In this document: positions 24,488 through 32,662 of the stretch, piece after piece
How positions within the stretch are numbered: position 1 is the stretch's first letter
How the letters are laid out: each line of letters opens with the position of its first letter
Notes under the pieces: generated by a model
The model's input: only the letters and a program-made list of their open reading frames with translations
What the model was told of the DNA's origin: nothing
Database searches by the model: none
Program-made: the position numbers and the translations under genes
Assembly (NCBI GenBank): GCA_963205105.1
Contig: CAUJJW010000075.1
Span: 1-35,858, forward strand
Length of the DNA: 35,858 nucleotides
Direction: 5' to 3'
Source: Verrucomicrobiota bacterium
GTDB taxonomy: Bacteria; Verrucomicrobiota; Verrucomicrobiia; Limisphaerales; CAIMTB01

Positions 24488-25210
24488 TCAACGAGCCGGA
24501 ATCACCGGCAGCAGAATCTTGGCGCCCACCGGAACGCGGCGGTCGTCCTTGATGTCGTTGAACTTCATGACCTGGGAAACCGTCAGCGGCTTGTACCCCT
24601 GCCTCTTGGCCTCCTCATTGAAGCTCGCAATCACCTCCGAAAGACTCTGGCCACGCTCGACCACGTACTCGAGGGCTTTCTCGGGCGGCTTCTCGGCGGG
24701 CTTGTCCGACGCCTTCTCCGACGCCTTGTCGCCCGACCCTTCATTGTTCGCTCCCCGACCCGTCGAACCCCGCGATCCCCCCCGCGGTTCGCTCGAACCC
24801 GCCTTGGAAGGCTTCGGAATGTCCGCGGATGACGCCACCGCGCGCTTCAGGTCGGTCAGCACCTTCACCACCTGCTCACCGTCCGCCGCGCGCTTGCGGT
24901 CCACCTCGTTGATCGCATCGGCAAGCCGTTTCAGGTCGTCCGCCCAGGGACGCTGGCTGCTGCTTTGCCGCAGCGCATCACCCTGCCTCGACATCTCGTC
25001 GCGCATCTTGTGCACCTCGTTCCCCAGCGCGTCGATCTGCCGCTTCTGACTCGCCAACGCGAGTTCCAACGACTCCACCGCCGCCGTGAGTCGTTGGATA
25101 CGTTCTCCCACCACCGCTGGATCCAGAGGTTGTGCATTCAGTCGGGCCGCCGTCGCAGCCGCCAGCAGACCGGCCACGAGGAACCCGCTCACCGCGGGGC
25201 GAAATCGCAT
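24488..25210 (-). CDS. Exported coiled-coil protein with C-terminal LysM-like domain
   Basis: This 240-residue protein has a signal peptide (1-26, GFLVAGLLAAATAARLNAQ). Two coiled-coil segments follow (about 34-80 and 89-126), rich in heptad Leu/Val. Residues 132-179 are a flexible Ser/Gly/Lys/Pro linker with repeated KASEKASDKPAEKPPEK. Residues 181-240 form a LysM-like domain (EYVVERGQSLSEVIASFNEE, VMKFNDIKDDRRVPVGAKIL), which would bind peptidoglycan. It is the first gene of a minus-strand set with the PepSY-like and PH-like proteins and is divergent from prmC (42-base gap). Its role is probably periplasmic or cell-wall-bound, but it is not otherwise identified. Confidence 0.85.
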   Translation of the reverse strand: MRFRPAVSGFLVAGLLAAATAARLNAQPLDPAVVGERIQRLTAAVESLELALASQKRQIDALGNEVHKMRDEMSRQGDALRQSSSQRPWADDLKRLADAINEVDRKRAADGEQVVKVLTDLKRAVASSADIPKPSKAGSSEPRGGSRGSTGRGANNEGSGDKASEKASDKPAEKPPEKALEYVVERGQSLSEVIASFNEEAKRQGYKPLTVSQVMKFNDIKDDRRVPVGAKILLPVIPAR

Positions 25211-25252
25211 GCAGTCAGGTTAGGTTTGCCGCGGAGTGCCAGCAAGTGATAG

Positions 25253-26134
25253 TTGCCCCACGTGCGCGTCATCGAGGTGGTCCAACGCAGTGCCGCTTTC
25301 CTGGAATCCCGCGGCGTCGAATCCCCGCGGCTCCAGGTCGAACTCATTCTCGCCCACGTCCTCCGCATCCCACGCCTCCAAATCTATCTCCAGTTCGAGA
25401 AGGTCCTGTCCGCGGATCTGCTCGACGCCATCCGCCTTGCTGTTCAGCGCCGCGGCCAACGCGTCCCCCTCCAGCACATTCTCGGGTCCACCTCGTTCTG
25501 CGGCTTTGAAATCGACGTTTCACCCGACGTGCTCATCCCACGCCCTGAAACCGAATTGCTGGCTGAACACGCCTGGACCTGGTTGTCCCGCCACTCCCCT
25601 GCCTCCCCGTTCGTGCTCGATTGGGGCACCGGCAGCGGTTGCCTCGCCATCGCCATCGCCGCCAACCACCCGTCCGCGCGCGTCACCGCCATCGACATCT
25701 CGTCCGCCACCCTCGACGTCGCCCGTCGCAACGCCACCCGCCATTCGGTCACCAATCGCATCGAGTTCGTCCAGTCCGATGGCGTCGAGCCCCTGCCCGC
25801 CGGAAGCCGCTTCCACCTCATCGTCAGCAATCCTCCCTACATTCCCACCGCGGAAATCCCCACCCTCGAACCCGAGGTCCGCGACCACGACCCATCGCTC
25901 GCCCTGGACGGAGGTCCCGATGGACTCGACCTCTACCGCCGGCTGGCCGTCACCCTGCGGGAACGACTGCTCCCCGGCGGGGCCTTGTTGCTGGAGTTCG
26001 GCGAGGGCCAGGCCCCGGCCCTTTCGAAGATCCTGACCGCCGCCCGTTGGTCCGTTCCCGAGGTCCACGCCGATCACTCCGGCCGTGACCGCTTCCTCGT
26101 CACCCACCTTCCCGAGTCACCCCCGATTTCCTGA
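25253..26134 (+). CDS. prmC: Peptide chain release factor N(5)-glutamine methyltransferase
   Basis: PrmC (HemK) methylates the Gln of the GGQ motif in release factors RF1 and RF2 using S-adenosylmethionine, which improves translation termination. The 293-residue product has the N-terminal helical domain (AAFLESRGVESPRLQVELIL), the linker motif LIPRPETE (94-101), the SAM-binding DWGTGSGC (123-130) and the substrate-Gln-binding NPPY (193-196). The C-terminus has LALDGGPDGLDLYRRL, typical of the family. The frame starts with TTG at 25253; a GTG at 25262 is equally possible and removes three residues. prfA, the usual neighbour, is not here. It lies 51 bases before murA. Confidence 0.95.
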   Translation: MPHVRVIEVVQRSAAFLESRGVESPRLQVELILAHVLRIPRLQIYLQFEKVLSADLLDAIRLAVQRRGQRVPLQHILGSTSFCGFEIDVSPDVLIPRPETELLAEHAWTWLSRHSPASPFVLDWGTGSGCLAIAIAANHPSARVTAIDISSATLDVARRNATRHSVTNRIEFVQSDGVEPLPAGSRFHLIVSNPPYIPTAEIPTLEPEVRDHDPSLALDGGPDGLDLYRRLAVTLRERLLPGGALLLEFGEGQAPALSKILTAARWSVPEVHADHSGRDRFLVTHLPESPPIS

Positions 26135-26185
26135 GCGATTTGGGCTGCGGGCCAGGCCCGGCCCAAGCACCCTCTCCCGAGCAAC

Positions 26186-27463
26186 ATGGACGCATTTCTG
26201 ATCAAGGGCGGACGTCCCCTCCACGGCGATGTCAGCATCAGCGGCAGCAAGAACGCGACGCTTCCGCTCATGGCCGCCGCTCTCCTCACCAGCGAGCCCT
26301 GCACCATCCGACGAATCCCCAACTTGAGCGACGTCCAGTTCATGGGCGAAATCCTCAAATCCCTCGGCGCTGAGGTCACCTTCGAGGGAGATTCCGTCAC
26401 CATCCGCGCCCGCAAGATCCATGAGGTCGGCAAATACGACCTGATCCGCAAAATGCGCGCCTCCATCTGCATCCTCGGCCCCCTCATGGGCCGCCTCGGA
26501 CGCGCCCGAGTCTCGCTTCCCGGCGGTTGCGTCATCGGCGCCCGTCCCATCGATCTCCACCTGAAAGGCCTTCGAGCCCTCGGCGCCCGGTTCACCGTTC
26601 GCGCCGGTTACGTGCTCGGAGAAACCAAACGCCTCGTCGGAACCGAGGTCTTCCTCGGCGGTCGTGTCGGCCCCACGGTGCTGGGCACGGTCAACATCAT
26701 GATGGCCGCCACCCTCGCCGAGGGCACCACCCTCATCGAAAGCGCCGCCTGCGAACCCGAGGTCATTGATGTTGCCAATTTCCTCATCGCCATGGGCGCC
26801 AAAATCCAAGGCGCCGGCGGCCCGACCATCACCATCACCGGCGTCAAAAAACTCCACGGCGCCCAGCACGACGTCATCCCCGATCGCATCGAGGCTGCCA
26901 CCTTCGCCATCGCCGCCGCCGTCACCCGCGGCGAAATCACCCTCAAGAATTGCCGCCCGGATCACCTCGGCGCCGTGCTCGACAAACTCCGCGAAACCGG
27001 CGTCAAAGCCGAGCGACGCGGCCCCGATCTCGTCGTCTCTCACGGGCGCACCCGCCTCCGCCCCGTCGACATCACCACCCAGCCCTACGCCGGCTTCCCC
27101 ACCGACGTTCAGGCCCAGATGATGGTGCTGATGCTGCTCGTCCCCGGGATTTCGGTCATCACCGAGCGCATCTTTGAGGCCCGCTTCATGCACGTGCCCG
27201 AACTCTGCCGGCTCGGAGCTGAAATCAGCATCGAAGGCCCCAGCGCCATTGTGAAGGGCGGACGCCCCCTCAGCGGTGCTCAAATCATGGCCAGCGACCT
27301 CCGCGCTTCCGCCGCCCTCGTGCTCGCCGGTCTCGCCGCCGAAGGATCCACCACCGTAAAACGAGTCTACCATCTCGACCGCGGTTATGATCGCATGGAC
27401 GAGAAACTCAGAACATTAGGGGCCCGAATCGAACGTGTCCCTGACCGACCCGAATCCGAGTGA
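26186..27463 (+). CDS. murA: UDP-N-acetylglucosamine 1-carboxyvinyltransferase MurA
   Basis: MurA transfers enolpyruvate from phosphoenolpyruvate to UDP-GlcNAc, the first committed step of peptidoglycan synthesis, in the cytosol. The 425-residue length is usual. The N-terminal [13 protein letters not shown] (19-31) holds the conserved Lys 22 and Asn 23. [15 protein letters not shown] has the catalytic cysteine at position 115, so the enzyme should be of the fosfomycin-sensitive Cys type. [29 protein letters not shown] and RFMHVPEL are further family signatures with the active-site Asp in GFPTD. A small gene follows with its ATG directly after the MurA stop (TGAATG). The region between prmC and murA shows no terminator. 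Confidence 0.97.
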   Translation: MDAFLIKGGRPLHGDVSISGSKNATLPLMAAALLTSEPCTIRRIPNLSDVQFMGEILKSLGAEVTFEGDSVTIRARKIHEVGKYDLIRKMRASICILGPLMGRLGRARVSLPGGCVIGARPIDLHLKGLRALGARFTVRAGYVLGETKRLVGTEVFLGGRVGPTVLGTVNIMMAATLAEGTTLIESAACEPEVIDVANFLIAMGAKIQGAGGPTITITGVKKLHGAQHDVIPDRIEAATFAIAAAVTRGEITLKNCRPDHLGAVLDKLRETGVKAERRGPDLVVSHGRTRLRPVDITTQPYAGFPTDVQAQMMVLMLLVPGISVITERIFEARFMHVPELCRLGAEISIEGPSAIVKGGRPLSGAQIMASDLRASAALVLAGLAAEGSTTVKRVYHLDRGYDRMDEKLRTLGARIERVPDRPESE

Positions 27464-27877
27464 ATGAAGGCTCTCATCGCCATCTTTTTTGCCCTCGTCG
27501 GCGTGTATCTCTTTATGGAGCTCGTCGGCTTCTACCGACGCACCTCCGGGCCCGAGGGCAGCCAACCCGCTGCCACGTCCAGCGAAGTCCACACCCCCAC
27601 GGGTGATAGCCTGCCGGGACTCCCTCCCTTCCTGGAAACCTCCCTCGCCCAGGCCCAACAACAAGGGGCCGAAGAACTTGGTAAATGGCTCAAGGCCTGG
27701 AGCAAACAGGTCCAGGACCCACGCCTCGCCTGGATCGAACTCGATTATGTCGTCCTCCTGAACCTGAAGGACCACAAGGCCGCTCGTGAGCGTTTCCTGC
27801 AAATCAAGGCCCGCACCCCCCCAGGCACCCCCGTCTTCGATCGCATTCAAAAGCTCGATTCGGCGTACGAACAATAG
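27464..27877 (+). CDS. Small membrane-anchored protein, unknown function
   Basis: The product has 137 residues. Residues 3-22 are a hydrophobic helix (ALIAIFFALVGVYLFMELVG) that should anchor it in the inner membrane. Residues 30-60 are low in structure (Pro/Ser/Thr). The C-terminal half is helical and looks like one or two TPR-type hairpins (WIELDYVVLLNLKDHKAARERFLQIK). Its ATG directly follows the MurA stop, so it is likely translated with murA. It may help envelope biogenesis, but this is inferred from position alone. Confidence 0.75.
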   Translation: MKALIAIFFALVGVYLFMELVGFYRRTSGPEGSQPAATSSEVHTPTGDSLPGLPPFLETSLAQAQQQGAEELGKWLKAWSKQVQDPRLAWIELDYVVLLNLKDHKAARERFLQIKARTPPGTPVFDRIQKLDSAYEQ

Positions 27878-27891
27878 CCCGTTTCCCTCCC

Positions 27892-29031
27892 ATGAACCGC
27901 ACCGCCAGCTCCCTCCTGCTCGCCTCCGCCCTCACCTCATCGGCCGCCGACCTCGCCTCCGCCCTCCAGTCTCTTCGCAACGTCGCCCCCGAGGGCCAGG
28001 GCAATCCCGCCGCCACCGCCGCCTGGGCCGAGCTCAGCAAATCCAGCGCCAGCGATCTCCCGGCCCTCTTGTCCGCCATGAACGGCGCCAATGATCTCGC
28101 CCGCAACTGGATCTTCGCCGCCGCCGACACCATCACCGACCGCACCCTGAAAGCGGGCTCCCCACTGCCTCTTCCCGCCCTCGCCGATTTCCTGCTGAAC
28201 ACGTCCCACGACCCTCGCGCACGTCGGCTCGCCTTCGACCTCATCGCCCGTGGCGATGCTGCCACCGCCGAAAACCTCCTTCCCGGACTGCTCGACGACC
28301 CGTCCACCGAACTGCGACGCGAAGCCGTCCAACGACTCATCGATCGCGCTTCCAAAACCCTCGCCGACGGCCGCAAAGACGCCGCCTCGGTGCTCTATCA
28401 ACAGGCGCTGGTCTTCGCCCGCGATGCCGATCAGATCGAGGCCCTCACCAAACCCCTCAAAGACCTCGGCCGACCCGTCGATCTGGTTCAGCAGCTGGGG
28501 TTCCTCGTGAACTGGAAGGTCATCGGACCCTTCGACAACACCGGCGGCGCCGGTTTCGAAAAGGCTTTCGCCCCCGAAACCGAGTTGAAATTCGACGCCG
28601 AATACGACGGCAAGGAAGGCAAGGTCCGCTGGAAGGATTTCGAGTCCGCCCACGAGATGGGCATGGTCGATTTCAACAAGGCCTACGCCCCGCTCAAGGA
28701 AGTCACCGGCTACGCGTTCGCGGAGTTCCACAGCGACGCTCCCCGCCCGGCCGAGATCCGCATCGGCTGCAAGAACGGCTGGAAGGTCTGGTACAACGGC
28801 GCCTACCTCTTCGGCCGCGATGAATACCACCGCGGCGCCGAACTGGACCAATACAAGCTCCCCATCCAGCTCCGACCCGGCCGCAACACCCTGCTCGTGA
28901 AACTCACCCAGAATGAACAGAAGGAGGACTGGACCATCGAATGGGAGTTCCAGCTCCGCATCACCGACCCCTCCGGCCGCGTCATTCGCTCCGCCCCCGC
29001 CGGTGCCGCCCACGCCGCCGCCACCCGCTGA
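27892..29031 (+). CDS. Secreted protein with helical repeats and a galactose-binding-like C-terminal domain
   Basis: The protein has 379 residues with a signal peptide (1-19). Residues 20-200 are helical and HEAT/TPR-like (ARRLAFDLIARGDAATAENL, LRREAVQRLIDRASK). After NWKVIGPFDN (207-216), a phrase that often opens a beta-sandwich domain in planctomycete and verrucomicrobial exported proteins, residues 217-365 look like a galactose-binding-like jelly roll: AFAEFHSDAPRPAEIRIGC, KVWYNGAYLFGRDEYHRGAE, GRNTLLVKLTQ. The last residues are Ala/Pro-rich. It lies 14 bases after the small membrane protein and 18 bases before the propeller protein, so the three may form one operon with murA. The ligand is unknown. 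Confidence 0.75.
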   Translation: MNRTASSLLLASALTSSAADLASALQSLRNVAPEGQGNPAATAAWAELSKSSASDLPALLSAMNGANDLARNWIFAAADTITDRTLKAGSPLPLPALADFLLNTSHDPRARRLAFDLIARGDAATAENLLPGLLDDPSTELRREAVQRLIDRASKTLADGRKDAASVLYQQALVFARDADQIEALTKPLKDLGRPVDLVQQLGFLVNWKVIGPFDNTGGAGFEKAFAPETELKFDAEYDGKEGKVRWKDFESAHEMGMVDFNKAYAPLKEVTGYAFAEFHSDAPRPAEIRIGCKNGWKVWYNGAYLFGRDEYHRGAELDQYKLPIQLRPGRNTLLVKLTQNEQKEDWTIEWEFQLRITDPSGRVIRSAPAGAAHAAATR

Positions 29032-29049
29032 CCCTTCCCCAGCCCCACC

Positions 29050-30255
29050 ATGAACCGCCTCGCTTTCGTCCTGCTCTCGCTGCTCGCCGCACGGATCGCC
29101 TCCGCCGATTGGACCCAGTTCCGCGGCCCCGACGGCTCCGGCTCGGTCCCGGACGCGGTGCTCCCCACCGCCCTCGAACCGCGCAAACATATCACTTGGG
29201 AACTCCCCCTCCCCGGCCGCGGCCTCGCCTCACCCATCATCGTCGGTGATCGCGTCTTCGTCACCGCATCCAGCGGCCCCAAGCAAGCCCGCCTCCACGT
29301 CCTGTGCTTCCGGGCCAGCGACGGCGTGAAGTTGTGGGAACGCCAGTTCTTCGCCACCGGCCGCACCATGTGCCATGAGAAGACCAGCGTCGCCGCCAAC
29401 AGCCCCGCCACCGACGGCCAACGCATCTTCGCCCTCTATTCCTCCAGCGATCTCATCGCCCTCGACCTCGATGGCAATCTCCTCTGGCTGCGCGGACTCG
29501 GCCTCGACTACCCCAACGTCAGCAATTCCCTGGGCATGTCGTCCTCCCTCGTGGTCGCCGACGGCACCGTCGTCGCCCAGGTGGAAAACGACAGCCAATC
29601 CCTCGCCCTTGGCATCGACGTCGCCACCGGCCTGAACCGCTGGAAACTCGACCGACCCAAGCGCGCCAACTGGACCTCGCCCATTGTCTTCACCGATCCC
29701 GCCAATGGACGCGCGTCGGTGCTGCTTCAGTCCTCCAAAGGCCTGCTCGCCGTCGAACCCGCCACCGGCAAGGAACTCTGGAACTATGAGGAAGGCGCCT
29801 CGACCGTGCCTTCGTCCGCCTCCAGCCGAGGCGTGGTGTACGTGCCCTCGTCTGGCATCACCGCCTTGAAACCCGGCGTCGCTGGCGAGGCCCCGACCCA
29901 ACTCTGGCGCGCCGGCAACCTGCGGCCTGGCACCTCCAGCCCCACGATCGTCGGAGACCGTCTTTACACGTTGAACGACGCCGGGGTTCTGACCGCCGGC
30001 GATGTCCAGGACGGCAAACGCCTCTGGCAACTCCGACTGAAGGGCCCGTTCTCCAGCTCCCCAGTCGCCGCCGGCCGCTACGTCTACGCCACCAACGAAA
30101 AGGGCCTGCTCCAGGTCGTCGACACCAGCAAGCCTGAGGGCGAACTCATCAGCGAAATGGAGCTGGGCGAGACCATCCTCGGCACCCCGGCCATCTCCGG
30201 CAACGCCCTCTACATCCGCAGCGACGGCAAGCTCTGGAAGATCAGTGGCTCCTGA
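29050..30255 (+). CDS. Exported PQQ-like (BamB-type) beta-propeller protein
   Basis: The 401-residue product has a signal peptide (1-19, AFVLLSLLAARIASA). WTQFRGPDGSG (21-31) is the opening phrase of many verrucomicrobial and planctomycete PQQ-like repeat proteins. The body has about seven propeller blades with the typical blade closers: VKLWERQFF, ATGLNRWKLD, ATGKELWNYE, GKRLWQLRLKG, plus repeated short strands such as SPIIVGDRVFVTA and SPTIVGDRLYTLN. It probably lacks bound cofactor, because the full Trp-docking motif set of true quinoproteins is not evident. Role could be outer-membrane assembly or carbohydrate-related, as in PQQ-like families. It lies 18 bases after the galactose-binding-like gene. 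A long hairpin follows its stop. Confidence 0.85.
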   Translation: MNRLAFVLLSLLAARIASADWTQFRGPDGSGSVPDAVLPTALEPRKHITWELPLPGRGLASPIIVGDRVFVTASSGPKQARLHVLCFRASDGVKLWERQFFATGRTMCHEKTSVAANSPATDGQRIFALYSSSDLIALDLDGNLLWLRGLGLDYPNVSNSLGMSSSLVVADGTVVAQVENDSQSLALGIDVATGLNRWKLDRPKRANWTSPIVFTDPANGRASVLLQSSKGLLAVEPATGKELWNYEEGASTVPSSASSRGVVYVPSSGITALKPGVAGEAPTQLWRAGNLRPGTSSPTIVGDRLYTLNDAGVLTAGDVQDGKRLWQLRLKGPFSSSPVAAGRYVYATNEKGLLQVVDTSKPEGELISEMELGETILGTPAISGNALYIRSDGKLWKISGS

Positions 30256-30315
30256 GCCGGAGCCGCTCGGAGAGTGGAGCGAACCAGCGATGCCCCCACC
30301 GGGATGCCGGAGTTC

Positions 30316-30349
30316 AACCTGATCTCTTCATTCAGGAAGAGTTCAGGTT
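30316..30349. other. Long hairpin downstream of the PQQ-like propeller gene
   Basis: AACCTGA-T-CTCTTC (30316-30329) pairs with GAAGAG-T-TCAGGTT (30336-30349), a 14-position stem with one T-T mismatch and a 6-base loop. It starts 60 bases after the stop codon. No T-run follows, so it may be a T-less terminator, an mRNA-stabilising stem or part of the adjacent mobile-like element, whose left end it overlaps by two bases. Confidence 0.5.
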
Positions 30350-30675
30350 CCTCCAGCAGGAGGAATACCGAGTTTGGCCATTTTGAGTGGTCGCCAGGGC
30401 GGGTGGCCGGTGTCGCGGAGCGACATGCGATGGTAGCCAGGCGTTTCAACGCCTGGGCGGGTGAGGGAGAAGAGATTCCGTCGCGGAGCGACGGTTGAAC
30501 CCGGCGCATGGCGTGCGGACAAACCCTCGAGGAGGCACGGATTCAAACGTCGCTCAGCGACGCTGCCGTGGTAGGCGCCGTGAATCCGGGCGTTCAAAGG
30601 CACGGCTACCGTCGTTCGTCGCTCCGCGACGGCCAAAGAAAATGGCCTAACTCCAGGTTCCCCCAGCAGTGGGAA
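30348..30675. mobile_element. MITE-like element with inverted ends and internal palindromes
   Basis: The left end (30348-30390) and the reverse complement of the right end (30675-30633) align without gaps with 30 of 43 bases identical. Each end has a small hairpin (TTCCTCCAGCAGGAGGAA; TTCCCCCAGCAGTGGGAA) followed by GGCCATTTT in matching orientation. The interior is roughly symmetrical too: GTCGCGGAGCGAC at 30412-30424 and 30480-30492 faces its reverse complement GTCGCTCCGCGAC at 30618-30630 and a variant GTCGCTCAGCGAC at 30549-30561. No transposase is encoded. This fits a non-autonomous miniature element or a compound REP element. Target-site duplications were not identified. Confidence 0.55.
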
Positions 30676-30723
30676 CGAATCGCCCTCCATCCGAATCCGT
30701 TCCGGAACGCAAACCGCTTGAAT

Positions 30724-31170
30724 TCAACCAAGCTGCTTGCTCCCGGCACGTTCGGCCTGCACTTCCACCTCCACCCGCGGCGCTTCCCTCCGGCCCAGCG
30801 GATTGACCTCGTAGCCGCCCGCCGACAGCGCCGCCCGCCAGTCTGCGATGAGTCCCAGGACCCGCTCCAGGTCCAGGCGCTCATGCAGGCTGCCATACTC
30901 GCGTAGATTGGCGTCCGCCAACCGGAATAGCGCCTCCGACGGCCTCAACCGTCCTTTCTGCAAGTGCACAAACGCCCCCGCCAACTGGATCAGGCCCTTG
31001 TAAAAGTGATCGTTCCGCTGGCGACGCTCCCGCAACCAGAGTTGCTCCAGCACATCGTGCGCCTCGTAGTACTCGCCCCGATTGAAGCAGGCGAACCAAC
31101 CGGCGTAGTGCGGATCCAACCCATCCGCCCCCTCCACCCGCAAATGCCCCACTCGCTCAGCCTTCGACAT
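30724..31170 (-). CDS. DUF309 family protein
   Basis: The ATG at 31170 gives 148 residues; it is preceded by AGGA at a usable distance, and the in-frame start at 31200 has no such site. The first helix pair carries the DUF309 signature: FNRGEYYEAHDVLEQLW (29-45) with the conserved Glu, His and Glu pattern, then YKGLIQLAGAFVHLQKGR (57-74). The family is a small all-helical fold of unknown function found widely in bacteria. A possible metal or ligand site is formed by E36, H38, E42 and H69. It is divergent from the second propeller gene, and a heptamer repeat lies between them. Confidence 0.9.
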   Translation of the reverse strand: MSKAERVGHLRVEGADGLDPHYAGWFACFNRGEYYEAHDVLEQLWLRERRQRNDHFYKGLIQLAGAFVHLQKGRLRPSEALFRLADANLREYGSLHERLDLERVLGLIADWRAALSAGGYEVNPLGRREAPRVEVEVQAERAGSKQLG

Positions 31171-31207
31171 GCGCTCATCCTGCCCGGAAACCCCACCCAC
31201 GCCAATC

Positions 31208-31277
31208 CGTCCCCCGCCCTCCGTCCCCCGTCCTCCGCCCTCCGTCCTCCGTCCCCCGCCCTCCGCCCTCCGCCCTC
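31208..31277. repeat. Ten tandem copies of a 7-bp CGYCCYC unit
   Basis: From 31208 the sequence is ten consecutive heptamers of CGTCCCC, CGCCCTC or CGTCCTC type, with a degraded eleventh unit after 31277. It lies between the divergent DUF309 and propeller genes. Such arrays can vary in length and change promoter spacing. Confidence 0.9.
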
Positions 31278-31326
31278 CGGCGTCCCTGCTGTTGCATCAA
31301 GCGGCTTCCCCCTTACCTTCCCCGCC

Positions 31327-32595
31327 GTGCCGAACGCCTCCACCCGACGCTCCCGACCAGGCCACGCCCTTGCCCTGGTCCTCGCCCTTGGTCTCACCGC
31401 CTCCGCAGGCGAATCCTGGCCCCAATGGCGCGGTCCCAGCCGCGATGGAATCGCCCCAACCAGCCCACCCTGGCCTTCCCAGCTCGACGAGAAGACCCTT
31501 CAACGCCGCTGGCACATCCCGCTCGGACCGAGTTACTCCGGGCCGTTGATCACCAGCGACCACGTGTTCGTCACCGAAGCCAAAGACCAGGCCTACGAAG
31601 CCGTCCTCGCCATCGACCGAGCCACAGGCAAGGAGGTGTGGCGCCATGAGTGGGAGGGGTACGTCAAGGTGCCTTTCTTTGCGAAATCGAACGGCGACTG
31701 GATCCGCTCCACCCCGGCACTGGCCAACGGCCGATTGTACGTGGGCGGCATGCGGGACGTGGTGGTCTGCCTGGAAGCAACGAGCGGCAAGGAACTCTGG
31801 CGTTTCGACTTCCCGAAGGAACTGAAGAAACCGCTGCCCGATTTCGGCTTCGTCTCCTCACCGCTGGTCGACGGCGACTCGGTCTACGTCCAAGCCGGGG
31901 CCGGCTTTGCCAGGCTGGAAGCCGCCTCCGGCAAACTGCTGTGGCGCACCTTGGATGATGGGGGAGGCATGTGGGGCAGCGCCTTCAGTTCCCCGATCCT
32001 GGCGAATCTGGCCGGCAAGGAGCAACTGATCGTCCAGACCCGCGACAAGCTCGCCGGCGTCCAGCCCAGCGACGGGAAAGTGCTCTGGGAACAGACCATC
32101 AAGTCGTTTCGCGGCATGAACATTCTCACACCAGTGAGTCTGGGGGACCGGATCCTGACCTCCTCCTACGGCGGCCAAACCCAGGGCTGGAACCTGGCGC
32201 TGGATGGCGACGCCTGGAAGATCGAGTCCGCCTGGAGCCTCAAGCTCGAAGCCTACATGTCCACACCGGTCGTGCACCGCGGCCACGCCTTCCTCCATAC
32301 CCGATCCCAGCATCTCGCCTGCGTCGATCTCGCCACCGGCACCAAGCGCTGGCAGTCGGAGGCGAAGTTCGGGAAATACATGAGCCTGGTGCGCCAGGGC
32401 GAACAGATCCTCGCTCTCGACGAACGTGGCCTGCTCGTCCTGTTCCCCGCCGATCCCGAAAAGTTCACCCAGACCTCCGAACGGCGCGTTTCTGAATCCG
32501 ATACCTGGGCCCACCTCGCCGTGGCCGACGCCGACCTCGCCATCCGCGACCTCAAAGGTCTTGCCGTTTGGGCGTGGAAATCCGAGTCCCGTTGA
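31327..32595 (+). CDS. Second exported PQQ-like beta-propeller protein
   Basis: From the GTG at 31327 the product has 422 residues; upstream in-frame codons run through the heptamer repeat and are rejected. The signal peptide is about residues 1-27 (GHALALVLALGLTASA). WPQWRGPSRDG (31-41) matches the opening of the other propeller gene in this window (WTQFRGPDGSG). Blade closers include ATGKEVWRHEWEG, SGKELWRFDF, SGKLLWRTLDD and TGTKRWQSE, giving about seven blades. It is likely periplasmic. The two propellers look like distant paralogues of the BamB/PQQ-like fold. The upstream repeat separates it from the divergent DUF309 gene. Confidence 0.85.
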   Translation: MPNASTRRSRPGHALALVLALGLTASAGESWPQWRGPSRDGIAPTSPPWPSQLDEKTLQRRWHIPLGPSYSGPLITSDHVFVTEAKDQAYEAVLAIDRATGKEVWRHEWEGYVKVPFFAKSNGDWIRSTPALANGRLYVGGMRDVVVCLEATSGKELWRFDFPKELKKPLPDFGFVSSPLVDGDSVYVQAGAGFARLEAASGKLLWRTLDDGGGMWGSAFSSPILANLAGKEQLIVQTRDKLAGVQPSDGKVLWEQTIKSFRGMNILTPVSLGDRILTSSYGGQTQGWNLALDGDAWKIESAWSLKLEAYMSTPVVHRGHAFLHTRSQHLACVDLATGTKRWQSEAKFGKYMSLVRQGEQILALDERGLLVLFPADPEKFTQTSERRVSESDTWAHLAVADADLAIRDLKGLAVWAWKSESR

Positions 32596-32662
32596 GCCTT
32601 CGAACAAACCCGTTGGCCACACGGGGCATCGGAGGGTACCGTCGCGTGTCGTTTCGGGGAGG

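Noticed and set aside
30698..30709. 12-bp perfect palindrome CGTTCCGGAACG near the end of the DUF309 gene
   Set aside because: It lies just downstream of that gene's stop without a T-run and is short enough to occur by chance; no function can be supported.
30508..30906. A 132-codon plus-strand frame
   Set aside because: It runs through the MITE-like element and antisense to the DUF309 gene, which has clear family motifs.
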